A stretch of DNA of 64,000 nt from Lysobacter silvisoli (GCF_003382365.1 NZ_QTSU01000001.1:1178001-1242000); one strand, 5' to 3'; numbered from the stretch's first letter, positions 50,659 to 59,842 are shown. Notes: generated by a model from the letters alone, not told the origin. Program-made: numbers and translations.

Positions 50659-51930
50659 TCAGTGCGCCTGACCTGGGCCGCTGCCGGACCCGGTCTGCTT
50701 GGTCGGTTCCGTGCCCGTGCCCGCGCTGGCGGAACGTCCGCCGCCGCTGCGTTCGGCGGTGCCCTGGCGTCCTCCTTCCGAAGCGGTGGCCGTAGTGGGC
50801 GCCCCCTGACCGCGGCCACGCACGCGGATGCGGTTGTCCACGTCCTTGACGCCGGAGCAGGCGTCGGCGATGTCCTCGGCGCGGTGCTTCATCCAGCGAT
50901 CGCTGACTTCGCCCTCCAGCACGATCTTGCCCTCGCTGCAGCGCACTTCGATGTCGCTGGCGTCGAGCAGGTCGTCTTCGGTCAGGCGCTCGTTCAGGTC
51001 CTCGGCGATGCGCTCGTCGGAGCGTGTATAGCTGCGCGGACCGCGGCCGCGATTGCCGCGCAGGCCCTGCTCGCGATACGTCGACGGCATGTCGTCGTAG
51101 GCATGCTCACGCGCGCTGACCGGATTGGCCTCGAAACCCGAGCCATAGGCCGAGCCGCTGAAACCGCTGCGCGCCGCGTAGCCCGAGGAGCGGCCGTAGC
51201 CCTCGCCCATCGAGCGCGAACGCGCGGCGTGGTCGGTGGCGTACTGGTCGTCTCCTGTCAGGCGGTCGCGGCCGCCGCTGCCCGCGCTTTCCCCGCCATA
51301 CACGTAATAGCCGTGGCGGGCGTCGCCCTGTTCCGGCATGGGTTCGGCACCGCGGTAGTTCGGGCGCTGCGACCAGGGAAGTTCGTCTCGATCGTCGTCC
51401 CAGCCGGCGGACTGCGAGCGCTCGTCGAAACCACCGGCCCGCCAGCCGCTGTCGCCGTAGGCTTCGCCGCGATAGCCTCGCGGCTCCACGTCAGGGCCCT
51501 GTGCACCGTAGAAATCGCGTTCCTGCGCGGCTCGCGACTGTCGCGACGGGTTGCCGTCGTCCTGCCAGCCGCGGCCGTATTCGCGGCCGCCGCGCTCGGG
51601 ATCGTAGGCGTAATCGCGGAAACCGGCCCGCGACGCCTGGCGCGTCTTGTCCTGCGACCAGGATTCCCGCTCCGAAGCCTGATAGCCGCGTTCGGCGCGC
51701 GGGTGACGCGGGTCGTCGCCGGAGCCGGTACGGCGCGCCTGCGATTCGGAATGGCGGCCGCTGCGGCCTTCGTGCTCTCTCATTTCGTCTCTCCTGTCGG
51801 TCATGTCGTTCAGCCATTCGCGGCCTCTGTGCAAGGCGCGCGCACCCAGCCGCATCGCCTCCTGGGCCACGGCCTTGAGCTCTCCGGTGCCGGCGACGTC
51901 GCGGCTCCGGTGTTGTTCTGGTTTACGCAC
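50659..51930 (-). CDS. BON-domain protein with long low-complexity region
   Basis: This 423-residue protein has one BON domain near the C-terminus (about residues 308-378: RIAEDLNERLTEDDLLDASD, IEVRCSEGKIVLEGEV, then a VKDVDNRIRV strand). A Gly/Arg/Tyr/Ser/Asp-rich low-complexity region of about 250 residues precedes it, and a Ser/Gly/Thr tail follows. BON domains bind membranes or phospholipids and are common in stress-induced envelope proteins, but no signal peptide is visible. GTG 51930 has GAGGAGGA upstream. An internal ATG at 51783 also has a good AGGAG site, so two forms are possible. Confidence 0.75.
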   Translation of the reverse strand: MRKPEQHRSRDVAGTGELKAVAQEAMRLGARALHRGREWLNDMTDRRDEMREHEGRSGRHSESQARRTGSGDDPRHPRAERGYQASERESWSQDKTRQASRAGFRDYAYDPERGGREYGRGWQDDGNPSRQSRAAQERDFYGAQGPDVEPRGYRGEAYGDSGWRAGGFDERSQSAGWDDDRDELPWSQRPNYRGAEPMPEQGDARHGYYVYGGESAGSGGRDRLTGDDQYATDHAARSRSMGEGYGRSSGYAARSGFSGSAYGSGFEANPVSAREHAYDDMPSTYREQGLRGNRGRGPRSYTRSDERIAEDLNERLTEDDLLDASDIEVRCSEGKIVLEGEVSDRWMKHRAEDIADACSGVKDVDNRIRVRGRGQGAPTTATASEGGRQGTAERSGGGRSASAGTGTEPTKQTGSGSGPGQAH

Positions 51931-52198
51931 GGATATGTCCTCCTCGAGATGCGGGGTTTTCGCTGTCGGTCGTGGGTGGGTTCCTGATTGATCCCGCAAG
52001 TCGCGTGCCAGCGCCGAAGGCCGTCGCTCGCACGCTATGCGTGCGCACCTGCCACCGGCGCGAAGCAACTGTTGCCTGCCGCTGCAGATTGTTCGCGCGG
52101 CTCCGATCTGCGATGCACGGACGCGGCCATCGGCCATGGCATGAAGCTTGCGCATCTGTCCTTATCCAGCTTCTCCCCGCGAAGCGCGCGAGCCGAAC

Positions 52199-52783
52199 AT
52201 GAATGCCTCCAGCACCTCACAGCAACGGCCTGCGCTGGCCAAGCGCGACAAACAATTGGCCGACTCCTTCCCCGCCAGCGATCCGCCTTCCACCACCGAC
52301 CCGCGCGCGCCACAGCCGCAGCCGGCTCATCCGCATCTGTCGCTGTACCGGGTGGTGGCGGCCGAAGACGCCGATCGGGCCTACAGCGAGGACGCCGTTG
52401 CCAACGACGCGCGCTGGACCTCTCCCGGGCGCAGGGTGGTCTACGCTTCGCTCAGCCCCGCAAGCGCGGTACTGGAATTCCTGGTCCATGCACGGGGCGA
52501 GATTCCGCGCGAACTCCGCCTGGCCGTGGCCAGCGTGCCCGCCGATTGCTGCCACACCGCGGATCGGGTACCCGAAGACTGGGACCAGCGGCCGTATCGC
52601 GAACACGTGCGCCGCGTGGGCGACTGCTGGTTGGACAGCGGTTGCTCGCTGGGCCTGCTGGTGCCCAGCGCACTGTCGCCGCGCGAGAAGAACGTGCTGC
52701 TGAGCCTGTCGCACCAGGACTGCGCGCGCCTGCAGCTACTGTCGCAGGACTTGCTGAGGCTGGACACGCGGCTGACATCCTGA
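52199..52783 (+). CDS. RES-domain protein (NAD-degrading toxin fold)
   Basis: This 194-residue protein has a short N-terminal motif, DKQLADSFPASDPPST (about residues 17-32). It then has a RES domain, with Arg in SLYRVVAAED (about residue 51), Arg in ARWTSPGRRVVYAS (about 71-84), Glu in AVLEFLVHARG (about 92) and the conserved Ser region GCSLGLLVPSALSP. RES toxins degrade NAD+ and are normally paired with an Xre/DUF2384 antitoxin encoded just upstream, but none is found here. The gene is divergent from the BON gene. It may be a domesticated RES enzyme. Confidence 0.72.
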   Translation: MNASSTSQQRPALAKRDKQLADSFPASDPPSTTDPRAPQPQPAHPHLSLYRVVAAEDADRAYSEDAVANDARWTSPGRRVVYASLSPASAVLEFLVHARGEIPRELRLAVASVPADCCHTADRVPEDWDQRPYREHVRRVGDCWLDSGCSLGLLVPSALSPREKNVLLSLSHQDCARLQLLSQDLLRLDTRLTS

Positions 52784-52793
52784 TCGCCGCGAC

Positions 52794-53468
52794 TCAGCGC
52801 CCGCCTGCGCCGCCAGTGGTGGCCTGCAAGGTCTCGGCCAGCAAGCTCAGATCCTGCACCAGCTCGCGATAACGGCGATCGCGCTCCGGCGGCGGCGTTC
52901 GCAGCACGGCGGAAGGATGCCAGGTGGCCAAGGCGCGGCTGCGCGTATCCAGTTCGATCCAGCGGCCGCGCTCGCGACTCAGGCGGAAGCCGGCACCGAA
53001 CAGGGTCTGCGCGGCCATCGCCCCCAGGGCCACCGTCAAGCGTGGACGCAGGCGCAACCACTCTGCGGCCAGCCACACCCGGCATGCCTCCTGCTCTTGC
53101 GCGTTGGCGCGGTTATGCAGCCGGCGTTTGCCGCGTTGCCGGAATTTGAAATGCTTGACCGTATTGGTCAGATACAGGCGGCGACGATCCAGGCCCGCCT
53201 CGGCCAAGGCACGATCCAACAAACGGCCGGCCGGCCCCACGAACGGCCGCGCCGCCAGGTCCTCTTCATCGCCAGGCTGCTCGCCGATCAGCATGGCCTG
53301 CGCGCGTGCCGGACCCTCGCCGAACACCGTCGCCGTAGCGTGGCGCCACAGCGGGCAGGCGCGGCAATCGGCGGCCTGCGCACGCAAAGCACGTAGGCCG
53401 CCCTGCGGCACCGGCGCGGTGACCGGCTTGGCGAACGGCGGCGTGCGCGGAGGCGTGCCGGCAGCCAT
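52794..53468 (-). CDS. UdgX-family uracil-DNA glycosylase
   Basis: This 224-residue protein is of the uracil-DNA glycosylase superfamily. Motif GEQPGDEEDLAARPFVGPAG (about residues 62-81) has the UdgX-type GEQPGD core, and KHFKFRQRGKRRLHNR (about 104-119) holds the UdgX-specific KRRxH loop. In the studied mycobacterial enzyme this loop's His covalently traps the excised uracil site. A C-terminal ATWHPSAVLR motif supplies the second catalytic His. Cysteines in CRACPLW suggest the family's iron-sulphur cluster. It ends 10 bases from the RES gene and lies 7 bases from the VOC gene on the same strand. Confidence 0.88.
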   Translation of the reverse strand: MAAGTPPRTPPFAKPVTAPVPQGGLRALRAQAADCRACPLWRHATATVFGEGPARAQAMLIGEQPGDEEDLAARPFVGPAGRLLDRALAEAGLDRRRLYLTNTVKHFKFRQRGKRRLHNRANAQEQEACRVWLAAEWLRLRPRLTVALGAMAAQTLFGAGFRLSRERGRWIELDTRSRALATWHPSAVLRTPPPERDRRYRELVQDLSLLAETLQATTGGAGGR

Positions 53469-53475
53469 GCGCGCC

Positions 53476-53856
53476 TCAGCGCCAGACGTTGCTGTGCGCC
53501 GGGAAATCGCTGCGCTGCGGCGGCAGCACGCAGAAGCGCTGGCCGGTGGGCGCGGCCAGCACCCACCAACGCTTGATCTGGACGATGCGCGCGGCGCCCA
53601 GCCGCTCCAGACGCACCACCTCGGCCTCCACGTCGTCCGTTTCGATATCCAGGTGCACCCGGCTCGCGTGCGGCACCGCTTGCACCAGTACGCAGGGCTG
53701 ATCGGCGTGCACCAGCAAGCGACGGTACATGGCATCGGCCGCATCGCGCATGGGCTCGGTGCGGCAACCTAGGGCCTGGCCCCAGAATTGCGCGGCCCAG
53801 TCGGGGTCGGTGGTTTCGCAATCGATCACGACTTGGGCCAGTCGGCTTCTGTGCAT
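53476..53856 (-). CDS. VOC/glyoxalase-like domain protein
   Basis: This 126-residue protein has a single VOC module. It starts LAQVVIDCETTDPDWAAQFW and contains a central RVHLDIETDDVEAEVVRLER segment and a late RFCVLPPQ strand. The layout matches the glyoxalase-like domain family often annotated in actinobacteria and proteobacteria. Function is unknown, but VOC folds serve as metal-dependent lyases, dioxygenases or antibiotic-binding proteins. It is immediately upstream of, and probably co-transcribed with, the UdgX gene. Confidence 0.75.
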   Translation of the reverse strand: MHRSRLAQVVIDCETTDPDWAAQFWGQALGCRTEPMRDAADAMYRRLLVHADQPCVLVQAVPHASRVHLDIETDDVEAEVVRLERLGAARIVQIKRWWVLAAPTGQRFCVLPPQRSDFPAHSNVWR

Positions 53857-54094
53857 GCCCGCGCTCCCGGACGGTGACGAACACTGCGCTGCAAGCGTCA
53901 TGCCAGAACCGCGCGATACGCGGCGCGGACCAGCCACGGCGGCGCGATCGCGAAGCTGTGCGCTCCGCGTTCACTGAAGTTACTTCCCTGGTGCGAACAA
54001 ATTTCCCGATTCAGGCCATTTTTTCGACCCTATCGCATGATTTCAGGCAGGCGTTTGGACTCGGCGATCACGGCCATCTCGTTAGCATGCGTTC

Positions 54095-54850
54095 ATGGCC
54101 GCATCCGAACCCGCACTTCCCGCACCACCGGTATTGGCGAACGATTGGGCTCTGTTTCTCGACGTGGACGGCTGCCTGCTCGAGCACGCGCCCACGCCGC
54201 AACAGGTCTGCGTGCCGGAGCGGTTGGGGCAGCGCTTATGCGGTATCGCCGCGGAGCTGAACGGCGCGCTGGCGCTGGTCAGCGGGCGCTCTATCGCGGC
54301 GCTGGACGGCCTGTTTCCGGAATGCGCGCAGCTGTGCGTGGTCGGCCTGCACGGTTTGGAGCGGCGCGGTGCCCAGACCGACCGCTGCGCGCCCGAACCG
54401 CCGCCGGCGCTGGCCGCCGTGCTGCGCGAGAGCGATCGCCTGCTGCAGACCTATCCGGGGGCCTGCGTGGAAATGTCCGGGCCGTGCTTGAATTTGCACT
54501 GGCGCGCCGCGCCGCAGGCGGCGACGGCGATGACCGCGTTCGCCGAGGCGGCGCTGCCGCGCCTGTCCGGCTACGGCTTGCACCGTGGAGCGCACGGCAT
54601 CGAGGTGCGCCCCGGTGGCAGCGACAAAGGCAGCGCCATAGCCGAACTCCTGCAGCGCCCGCCGTTCCGCGGCCGGCGGCCGGTGTTCGTGGGCGACGAT
54701 CCGGCGGACGAATGCGGCTTCGCCGTGGTCAATGCGCACGACGGCATCAGCGTACTGGTGGGCCGGCGCGCCAACAGCGCCGCGCACCACGGCCTGCCCG
54801 GGCCCGAGCAGGTGCGGCGCTGGCTGGGCGCACAGGCGCAGGCGGCCTGA
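54095..54850 (+). CDS. otsB: trehalose-6-phosphate phosphatase OtsB
   Basis: This 251-residue HAD-superfamily phosphatase has the nucleophile motif ALFLDVDGCLLEHA (about residues 23-36), motif II in ALVSGRSI, Lys in GSDKGSAIAELL and the C-terminal acidic motif VFVGDDPADECGF (about 199-211). It removes phosphate from trehalose-6-phosphate to give trehalose, a compatible solute. The otsA gene follows after one base, so synthesis and dephosphorylation are coupled. Confidence 0.94.
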   Translation: MAASEPALPAPPVLANDWALFLDVDGCLLEHAPTPQQVCVPERLGQRLCGIAAELNGALALVSGRSIAALDGLFPECAQLCVVGLHGLERRGAQTDRCAPEPPPALAAVLRESDRLLQTYPGACVEMSGPCLNLHWRAAPQAATAMTAFAEAALPRLSGYGLHRGAHGIEVRPGGSDKGSAIAELLQRPPFRGRRPVFVGDDPADECGFAVVNAHDGISVLVGRRANSAAHHGLPGPEQVRRWLGAQAQAA

Positions 54851-54851
54851 C

Positions 54852-56300
54852 ATGGCGCGCACGGTCCTGGTATCCAATCGCGTGGCCTTGCCGGGTCGTC
54901 AGCGCCCCGGCGGTCTGGCAGTGGCATTGCGCGCCGCCGTGCGCGAAGACGCGGGACTGTGGTTCGGCTGGAGCGGACGCATCGGCAACGCAACACAGTT
55001 GCCGCAACGTTGCCGCGACGGCGGGGTGGACTATCTCACTGTGGGCCTCAACGAAGACGAGGCCGCCGCCTACTATCGCGATTATTCCAATCGCGTGCTG
55101 TGGCCGCTGCTGCACTCGCGTGTGGACCTGATCGACTACCAGCAGCCATGCAGCGAGGGCTACCGGCGCGTCAACGCCCGCTTCGCCCGCGTGCTCGCGC
55201 GCGAACTGCGCGGCGACGACCTGATCTGGGTGCACGACTACCACCTGGTGCCGCTGGCGCACGAACTGCGCAATCTGGGGGTGAGCAACCGCATCGGCTT
55301 CTTCCTGCATGTGCCCTTCCCTCCCGCCGACCTGGCCGCGGTGCTGCCACGGCATCGCGAGTTGTTCGGCTGCCTGGCCGACTACGATTTGGTCGGCGTG
55401 CAGACCCAGGCCGACGCGACCCATCTGCGCGAGTATCTGGACACGCACGCGCCTGTGGCTGGGCCAGGCGGCGCGATCCGACGCTCGCCGCGCGTGGATG
55501 CCTATCCGGTCGGCATCGACGCCGAAGCCATCGCCGCGCAGGCTGCGTTGGCCGAGAGCACCGACGACGTGCGCCGCCTGCGCGCCAGCCTGGGCGGCCG
55601 CGGGCTGGCGATCGGCGTAGACCGGCTGGATTATTCCAAGGGGCTGCCCGAGCGCCTGCGCGCCTTCGGCCAGCATTTAGCGCGCCACCCGGACCTGTGC
55701 GGGCAGCTGACCTACCTGCAAATCGCCACGCCTTCGCGTAGCGAGGTGGCCGAGTACCGTCACTTGCGCGCGGAGTTGGATGCGCTGGCGGGGCATATCA
55801 ACGGCGCTCATGCGCGCCCGGACTGGACGCCCATCCGCTACGTCAACCACGACTATCCCCACCGCGTGCTCACCGGCTTTTACCGTGCCGCGCGCATCGG
55901 CTTGGTCACGCCGCTGCGCGACGGCATGAACCTGGTCGCCAAGGAATACGCAGCCAGTCAGTCCGCCGACGATCCCGGCGTACTGGTGTTGTCGCGGTTC
56001 GCCGGTGCGGCCCAGCAGATGCAGGCGGCCGTGCTGGTCAATCCGCACGACGGCGACGAGGTCGCCGACGCGATCGCGACGGCCGCACGCATGCCGCTGG
56101 CGCAGCGGCGCGAGCGCTGGCATGCGCTGTGGGATGGCCTGCGCCGCGACGACATCGTGCAGTGGCGCCGCCGATACCTGCAGGACCTGGCCGAGTGCGG
56201 ACCGCGCGGGCGCGCCTTGCCGGCGCCTGCGCTCCCTTCCACGCCGCGCCACGGCACCGCCTTGGCCGCCCTTTCCCCCGCGAGCAAGACGACCCTATGA
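54852..56300 (+). CDS. otsA: trehalose-6-phosphate synthase OtsA
   Basis: This 482-residue GT20 glycosyltransferase joins UDP-glucose and glucose-6-phosphate. Recognisable motifs are VSNRVALPG at the N-terminus with GGLAVALR, YYRDYSNRVLWPLLH, VHDYHLVPLAHELR, the sugar-nucleotide motif VDRLDYSKGLPERL (about residues 257-270) and PLRDGMNLVAKEY (about 355-367). The end overlaps the next glycosyltransferase gene by 4 bases. Confidence 0.95.
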   Translation: MARTVLVSNRVALPGRQRPGGLAVALRAAVREDAGLWFGWSGRIGNATQLPQRCRDGGVDYLTVGLNEDEAAAYYRDYSNRVLWPLLHSRVDLIDYQQPCSEGYRRVNARFARVLARELRGDDLIWVHDYHLVPLAHELRNLGVSNRIGFFLHVPFPPADLAAVLPRHRELFGCLADYDLVGVQTQADATHLREYLDTHAPVAGPGGAIRRSPRVDAYPVGIDAEAIAAQAALAESTDDVRRLRASLGGRGLAIGVDRLDYSKGLPERLRAFGQHLARHPDLCGQLTYLQIATPSRSEVAEYRHLRAELDALAGHINGAHARPDWTPIRYVNHDYPHRVLTGFYRAARIGLVTPLRDGMNLVAKEYAASQSADDPGVLVLSRFAGAAQQMQAAVLVNPHDGDEVADAIATAARMPLAQRRERWHALWDGLRRDDIVQWRRRYLQDLAECGPRGRALPAPALPSTPRHGTALAALSPASKTTL

Positions 56301-57349
56301 AAATCGCCCAGATCTCCCCGCTTTACGAGTCGGTGCCGCCGCGCTTGTACGGCGGCACCGAGCGAGTGGTCGCGCACCTCAGCGATGCGCTGGTGGCCGC
56401 GGGCCACGAGGTGACCCTGTTCGCATCCGCGGACGCCCGCACGAGCGCGTGCCTGGCTCCCGTGCGCGACCAGGCGATCCGGCTCGACCCGACCCCGCTC
56501 AAATCCAACGTGGCGGCGCACTTGAGCATGATGGACGAAGTGCGCCGGCGCGCCGGCGAGTTCGATGTGCTGCATTTCCACGTGGACCTGCTGCACTTCC
56601 CGTTCTTCGAGGACTGCGCCGAACGTACTCTGACCACCCTGCACGGGCGTTTGGACCACAAGGACCTACCCGAGCTGTACCGGCGCTGGCCGCGCTACCC
56701 GCTGGTGTCGATCTCCGACCATCAACGCCGGCCGCTGCCGCATGCGCACTGGCTGGGAACCGTTCATCACGGATTGCCGCCGGACCTCTATCCCTTCGTG
56801 GCCGAGCCCAGCGGCGGCTACCTGGCGTTCCTGGGCAGGATCTCGCCGGAAAAGCGCCTGGACCGCGCGATCGAGATCGCGCGCCGCGCGGGCTATCCGC
56901 TGAAGATCGCGGCCAAGGTGGACAAGGCCGATCTGGACTACTTCCACGAGACCATCGAACCCCTGCTGGGCGCGCCCGGGATCGAGTTCGTCGGCGAGAT
57001 CGGCGATGCGCAGAAGGCCGAGTTCCTGGGCCAGGCCGCGGCGCTGCTGTTCCCCATCGACTGGCCGGAACCGTTCGGCCTGGTGATGATCGAGGCCATG
57101 GCCTGCGGCACGCCGGTAATCGGCTGGAACTGCGGTTCGGTGCCGGAGGTGTTGGACGAAGGCCTCAGCGGCCGCATCGTAGATTCCATCGATGCGGCGG
57201 TCGCGGCGGTGGCCGATCTGCGCGACTTCGACCGGGCCCGCATCCGCGCGGTGTTCGAGCGGCGTTATTCCGCCGCGGCGATGGCGCAGGACTATGTGCA
57301 GCTCTATACGCGTCTGGCCGCGCACCGGGGCCGCCTGAAGAGGGCCTGA
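56297..57349 (+). CDS. GT4-family glycosyltransferase
   Basis: This 350-residue GT-B enzyme has an N-terminal acceptor domain beginning MKIAQISPLYESVPPRLYGG (glycine-rich loop at residues 19-20). Its donor domain contains FLGRISPEKRLDRAI and the E-x7-E motif PEPFGLVMIEAMACGTPVI (about 260-278). Acceptor and product are unknown. Its position between trehalose synthesis and a debranching-type glucosidase, all in one overlapping operon, suggests alpha-glucan, trehalose derivative or stress polysaccharide metabolism. Confidence 0.88.
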   Translation: MKIAQISPLYESVPPRLYGGTERVVAHLSDALVAAGHEVTLFASADARTSACLAPVRDQAIRLDPTPLKSNVAAHLSMMDEVRRRAGEFDVLHFHVDLLHFPFFEDCAERTLTTLHGRLDHKDLPELYRRWPRYPLVSISDHQRRPLPHAHWLGTVHHGLPPDLYPFVAEPSGGYLAFLGRISPEKRLDRAIEIARRAGYPLKIAAKVDKADLDYFHETIEPLLGAPGIEFVGEIGDAQKAEFLGQAAALLFPIDWPEPFGLVMIEAMACGTPVIGWNCGSVPEVLDEGLSGRIVDSIDAAVAAVADLRDFDRARIRAVFERRYSAAAMAQDYVQLYTRLAAHRGRLKRA

Positions 57350-57351
57350 GC

Positions 57352-59472
57352 GTGGACTCGGCCACTACCGCCGCGCTGTACGCCAGCCACGTGCTCAAGG
57401 ACGGCGACAGTTTTCTGATCGCCAACGGTTACGGCGACATCGCCGGGCCCAGCGAGGGCCTGTTCCACAACGACACGCGCCTGCTCAGCCTGTACCGGCT
57501 GAGCCTGGGCGAGGCGCGACCGGCGCTGCTCGGCGCCTCGGTGTCGCGCGACAACGCCTTCTTCGTCGCCCACCTGACCAACCGCGCGCTGTCGCCGCTG
57601 GGCGAAGCCGGCACGCCGCAGGGGCTGGTGCACATCGCCCGCACCCGGCTGCTGCTGCACGAACGCATGTACGAGCGCATCGCCTGCACCAACTACGACT
57701 CCCGCCCGGCGCTGCTGCCCCTGCGCTTCGAACTGGCAGCCGACTTCCGCGACATGTTCGAGGTGCGCGGCAGCGTGCGCAAGGCGCGCGGCGAAATGCT
57801 CGCCTCGCAAGCGGACGGTTACCGCCGCCGCTTCCAGTACCGAGGCCTGGACGGCGTGCTGCGCAGCTCGTTCATCGCCTACTCCCACGCGCCCACGGCC
57901 GAGGACGGCAACGGGTTGGACATCCATCTGCGCATCGAACCCGGCGGCCACACCGAGCTGTACGTGGAGGCCGGCGTTGCCAGCCAGGACGATGCGGCGC
58001 CCTCGCGCCAACGCTACCGCCAGGCCGCCGCGCAGGCGCGCCTGCGCATGCGCCAACGCCAGCGCCGCGGCGCCCGCATCAGCAGCAACGGCCCCTTGTT
58101 CGACGAATGGATGCGCCGCTCGCGCTCCGATCTGGCGCTGTTGACCAGCGAACTGTCCAGCGGGCCGTATCCCTACGCCGGCATCCCCTGGTTCTCCACC
58201 CCGTTCGGCCGCGATGCGGTGATCACCGCGCTGCAGACGCTGTGGCTGGACCCGGGCCTAGCGCGTGGCGTGCTGCGCTTCCTGGCCGAGCATCAGGCGC
58301 AGGAGGAGTCCGCCTTCCTGGATGCGGCGCCGGGCAAGATCATGCACGAGACGCGCAAGGGCGAGATGTCCAGCCTGCGCGAGCTGCCTTTCGGCCTGTA
58401 TTACGGCGGCGTCGACACCACGCCGCTGTTCGTGCTGCTGGCCGGCGCCTACGCGCGCCGCACCGGCGACTACGGCTTCATCGACGGCTTGTGGCCGGCC
58501 TTGCGCGCGGCCACCGCCTGGATCGAGCGGGTCTGCGATGCCAACCCGTGGGGCCTGCTCGACTACGCCCGGCGCGAAGCCAGCGGGCTGGCCAACCAGG
58601 GCTGGAAAGACAGCGAGGACTCCGTGTTCCACGCCGACGGCCGCTTCCCCCCCGGCCCCATCGCCCTGGTCGAAGTGCAGGGCTACGCCTACGCCGCGTT
58701 CCGCGCCATGGCCGAACTCGGCCGCCGCCGCGAAGATGCCCAGGCCGATGCCTGGGAGCGGCGTGCCGAGCGTTTGCGCGCGACGGTGCAGGAAAAGTAT
58801 TGGATGGCCGAGGCCGGCTACTACGGCATCGCCGTGGATGGCGAAGGCAAGCGCTGCGAAGTGCTGGCGAGCAACCCAGGCCACCTGCTCTACGTCGGCC
58901 TGCCGGATCCGGCGCATGCGCAGGCGGTGGCGGAACGAATGATGCAGCCGGCCTTCTATACCGGCTGGGGCCTGCGCACACTGGCCAAGGGCGAACCGCG
59001 CTACAACCCCATGTCCTACCACAACGGTTCGGTGTGGCCGCACGACAGCGCGCTGTGCGCCGCCGGCCTCGCGCGCTACGGCGGCCGCGATGTGGCCGCG
59101 CGCCTGTTGCGCAGCGCGTTCGAAACCGCGGTGCATTTCGACATGCGCCTGCCCGAGTTGTACTGCGGCTTCGCCCGCCGCCCGGGCGCGCCGCCCATCC
59201 CTTACCCCGTGGCCTGTCTGCCGCAGGCCTGGGCCGCGGGCTCGCCCTTCATGCTGCTGCAGGCCTGCTTGGGCGTGGAGGTGGACGGCGAGCAGCGGGT
59301 GGTGCATGTGAACCGGCCGAAGTTGCCGCCAGGCATCGACGACGTGCGCGTGCATGGTCTGGTCGTCGGCGAGGAACGCGTGGATCTGGTGTTCAAGCAG
59401 TTCGGCGACCGCGTCGGCGTGTTCAGCGAAAGCCGCCACGCCAGCGCGGTGCCGGTCAACCTGCGCAACTGA
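57352..59472 (+). CDS. amylo-alpha-1,6-glucosidase (glycogen-debranching type)
   Basis: This 706-residue protein starts with GTG 2 bases after the previous stop. Its N-terminal beta domain of the bacterial debranching family contains FLIANGYGDIAGPSEGLFHND (about residues 21-41). A C-terminal (alpha/alpha)6 barrel follows, with PYAGIPWFSTPFGRDAVIT, YYGGVDTTPLF, NQGWKDSEDSV and MSYHNGSVWPHD; the last two hold the likely catalytic acids. These enzymes cut alpha-1,6 branches in glucans or act on related oligosaccharides. It is the last large gene of the ots cluster. Confidence 0.9.
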   Translation: MDSATTAALYASHVLKDGDSFLIANGYGDIAGPSEGLFHNDTRLLSLYRLSLGEARPALLGASVSRDNAFFVAHLTNRALSPLGEAGTPQGLVHIARTRLLLHERMYERIACTNYDSRPALLPLRFELAADFRDMFEVRGSVRKARGEMLASQADGYRRRFQYRGLDGVLRSSFIAYSHAPTAEDGNGLDIHLRIEPGGHTELYVEAGVASQDDAAPSRQRYRQAAAQARLRMRQRQRRGARISSNGPLFDEWMRRSRSDLALLTSELSSGPYPYAGIPWFSTPFGRDAVITALQTLWLDPGLARGVLRFLAEHQAQEESAFLDAAPGKIMHETRKGEMSSLRELPFGLYYGGVDTTPLFVLLAGAYARRTGDYGFIDGLWPALRAATAWIERVCDANPWGLLDYARREASGLANQGWKDSEDSVFHADGRFPPGPIALVEVQGYAYAAFRAMAELGRRREDAQADAWERRAERLRATVQEKYWMAEAGYYGIAVDGEGKRCEVLASNPGHLLYVGLPDPAHAQAVAERMMQPAFYTGWGLRTLAKGEPRYNPMSYHNGSVWPHDSALCAAGLARYGGRDVAARLLRSAFETAVHFDMRLPELYCGFARRPGAPPIPYPVACLPQAWAAGSPFMLLQACLGVEVDGEQRVVHVNRPKLPPGIDDVRVHGLVVGEERVDLVFKQFGDRVGVFSESRHASAVPVNLRN

Positions 59473-59586
59473 GGCGCCGGCATGTTCATCGGACCGGATC
59501 GGACGAGGAAAGGGAGACCTGCGGCGGCGCTGGCACGCGGCTTGCTTCGTCAGCAGATGCGGATCGCGTTACGTCGGGAGCCCAGC

Positions 59587-59823
59587 ATGAACTCGGAACG
59601 GGACCATCGCGAACAGTTGGAGCGTGCCTTGGACGGCCTGGACCACGCGGTCGCGGCCTGGCTGGCCGATCCGCCGGAACGGCGCGTGCTGGAGCGGGAG
59701 TTCGAGATCGCCGTAGCGCGCATCCTGGTCCACACCGGAGCACTGGACTACGACTACGTGGTCGGCCGCATCCGCCACAGCATCCTGAGCTTGTTCGAAC
59801 CGCGTTCCCCCACCTTGCACTGA
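59587..59823 (+). CDS. small conserved-looking protein, unknown
   Basis: This 78-residue, mostly helical acidic protein begins MNSERDHREQLERAL and ends with VVGRIRHSILSLFEPRS. It has no cysteine, signal or membrane helix. GGAGCCCAGC precedes the ATG, and the gene lies between the glucosidase and the UbiB-like gene on the same strand. No function can be assigned. Confidence 0.55.
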   Translation: MNSERDHREQLERALDGLDHAVAAWLADPPERRVLEREFEIAVARILVHTGALDYDYVVGRIRHSILSLFEPRSPTLH

Positions 59824-59842
59824 GGGCATACAGGAGCACGCG

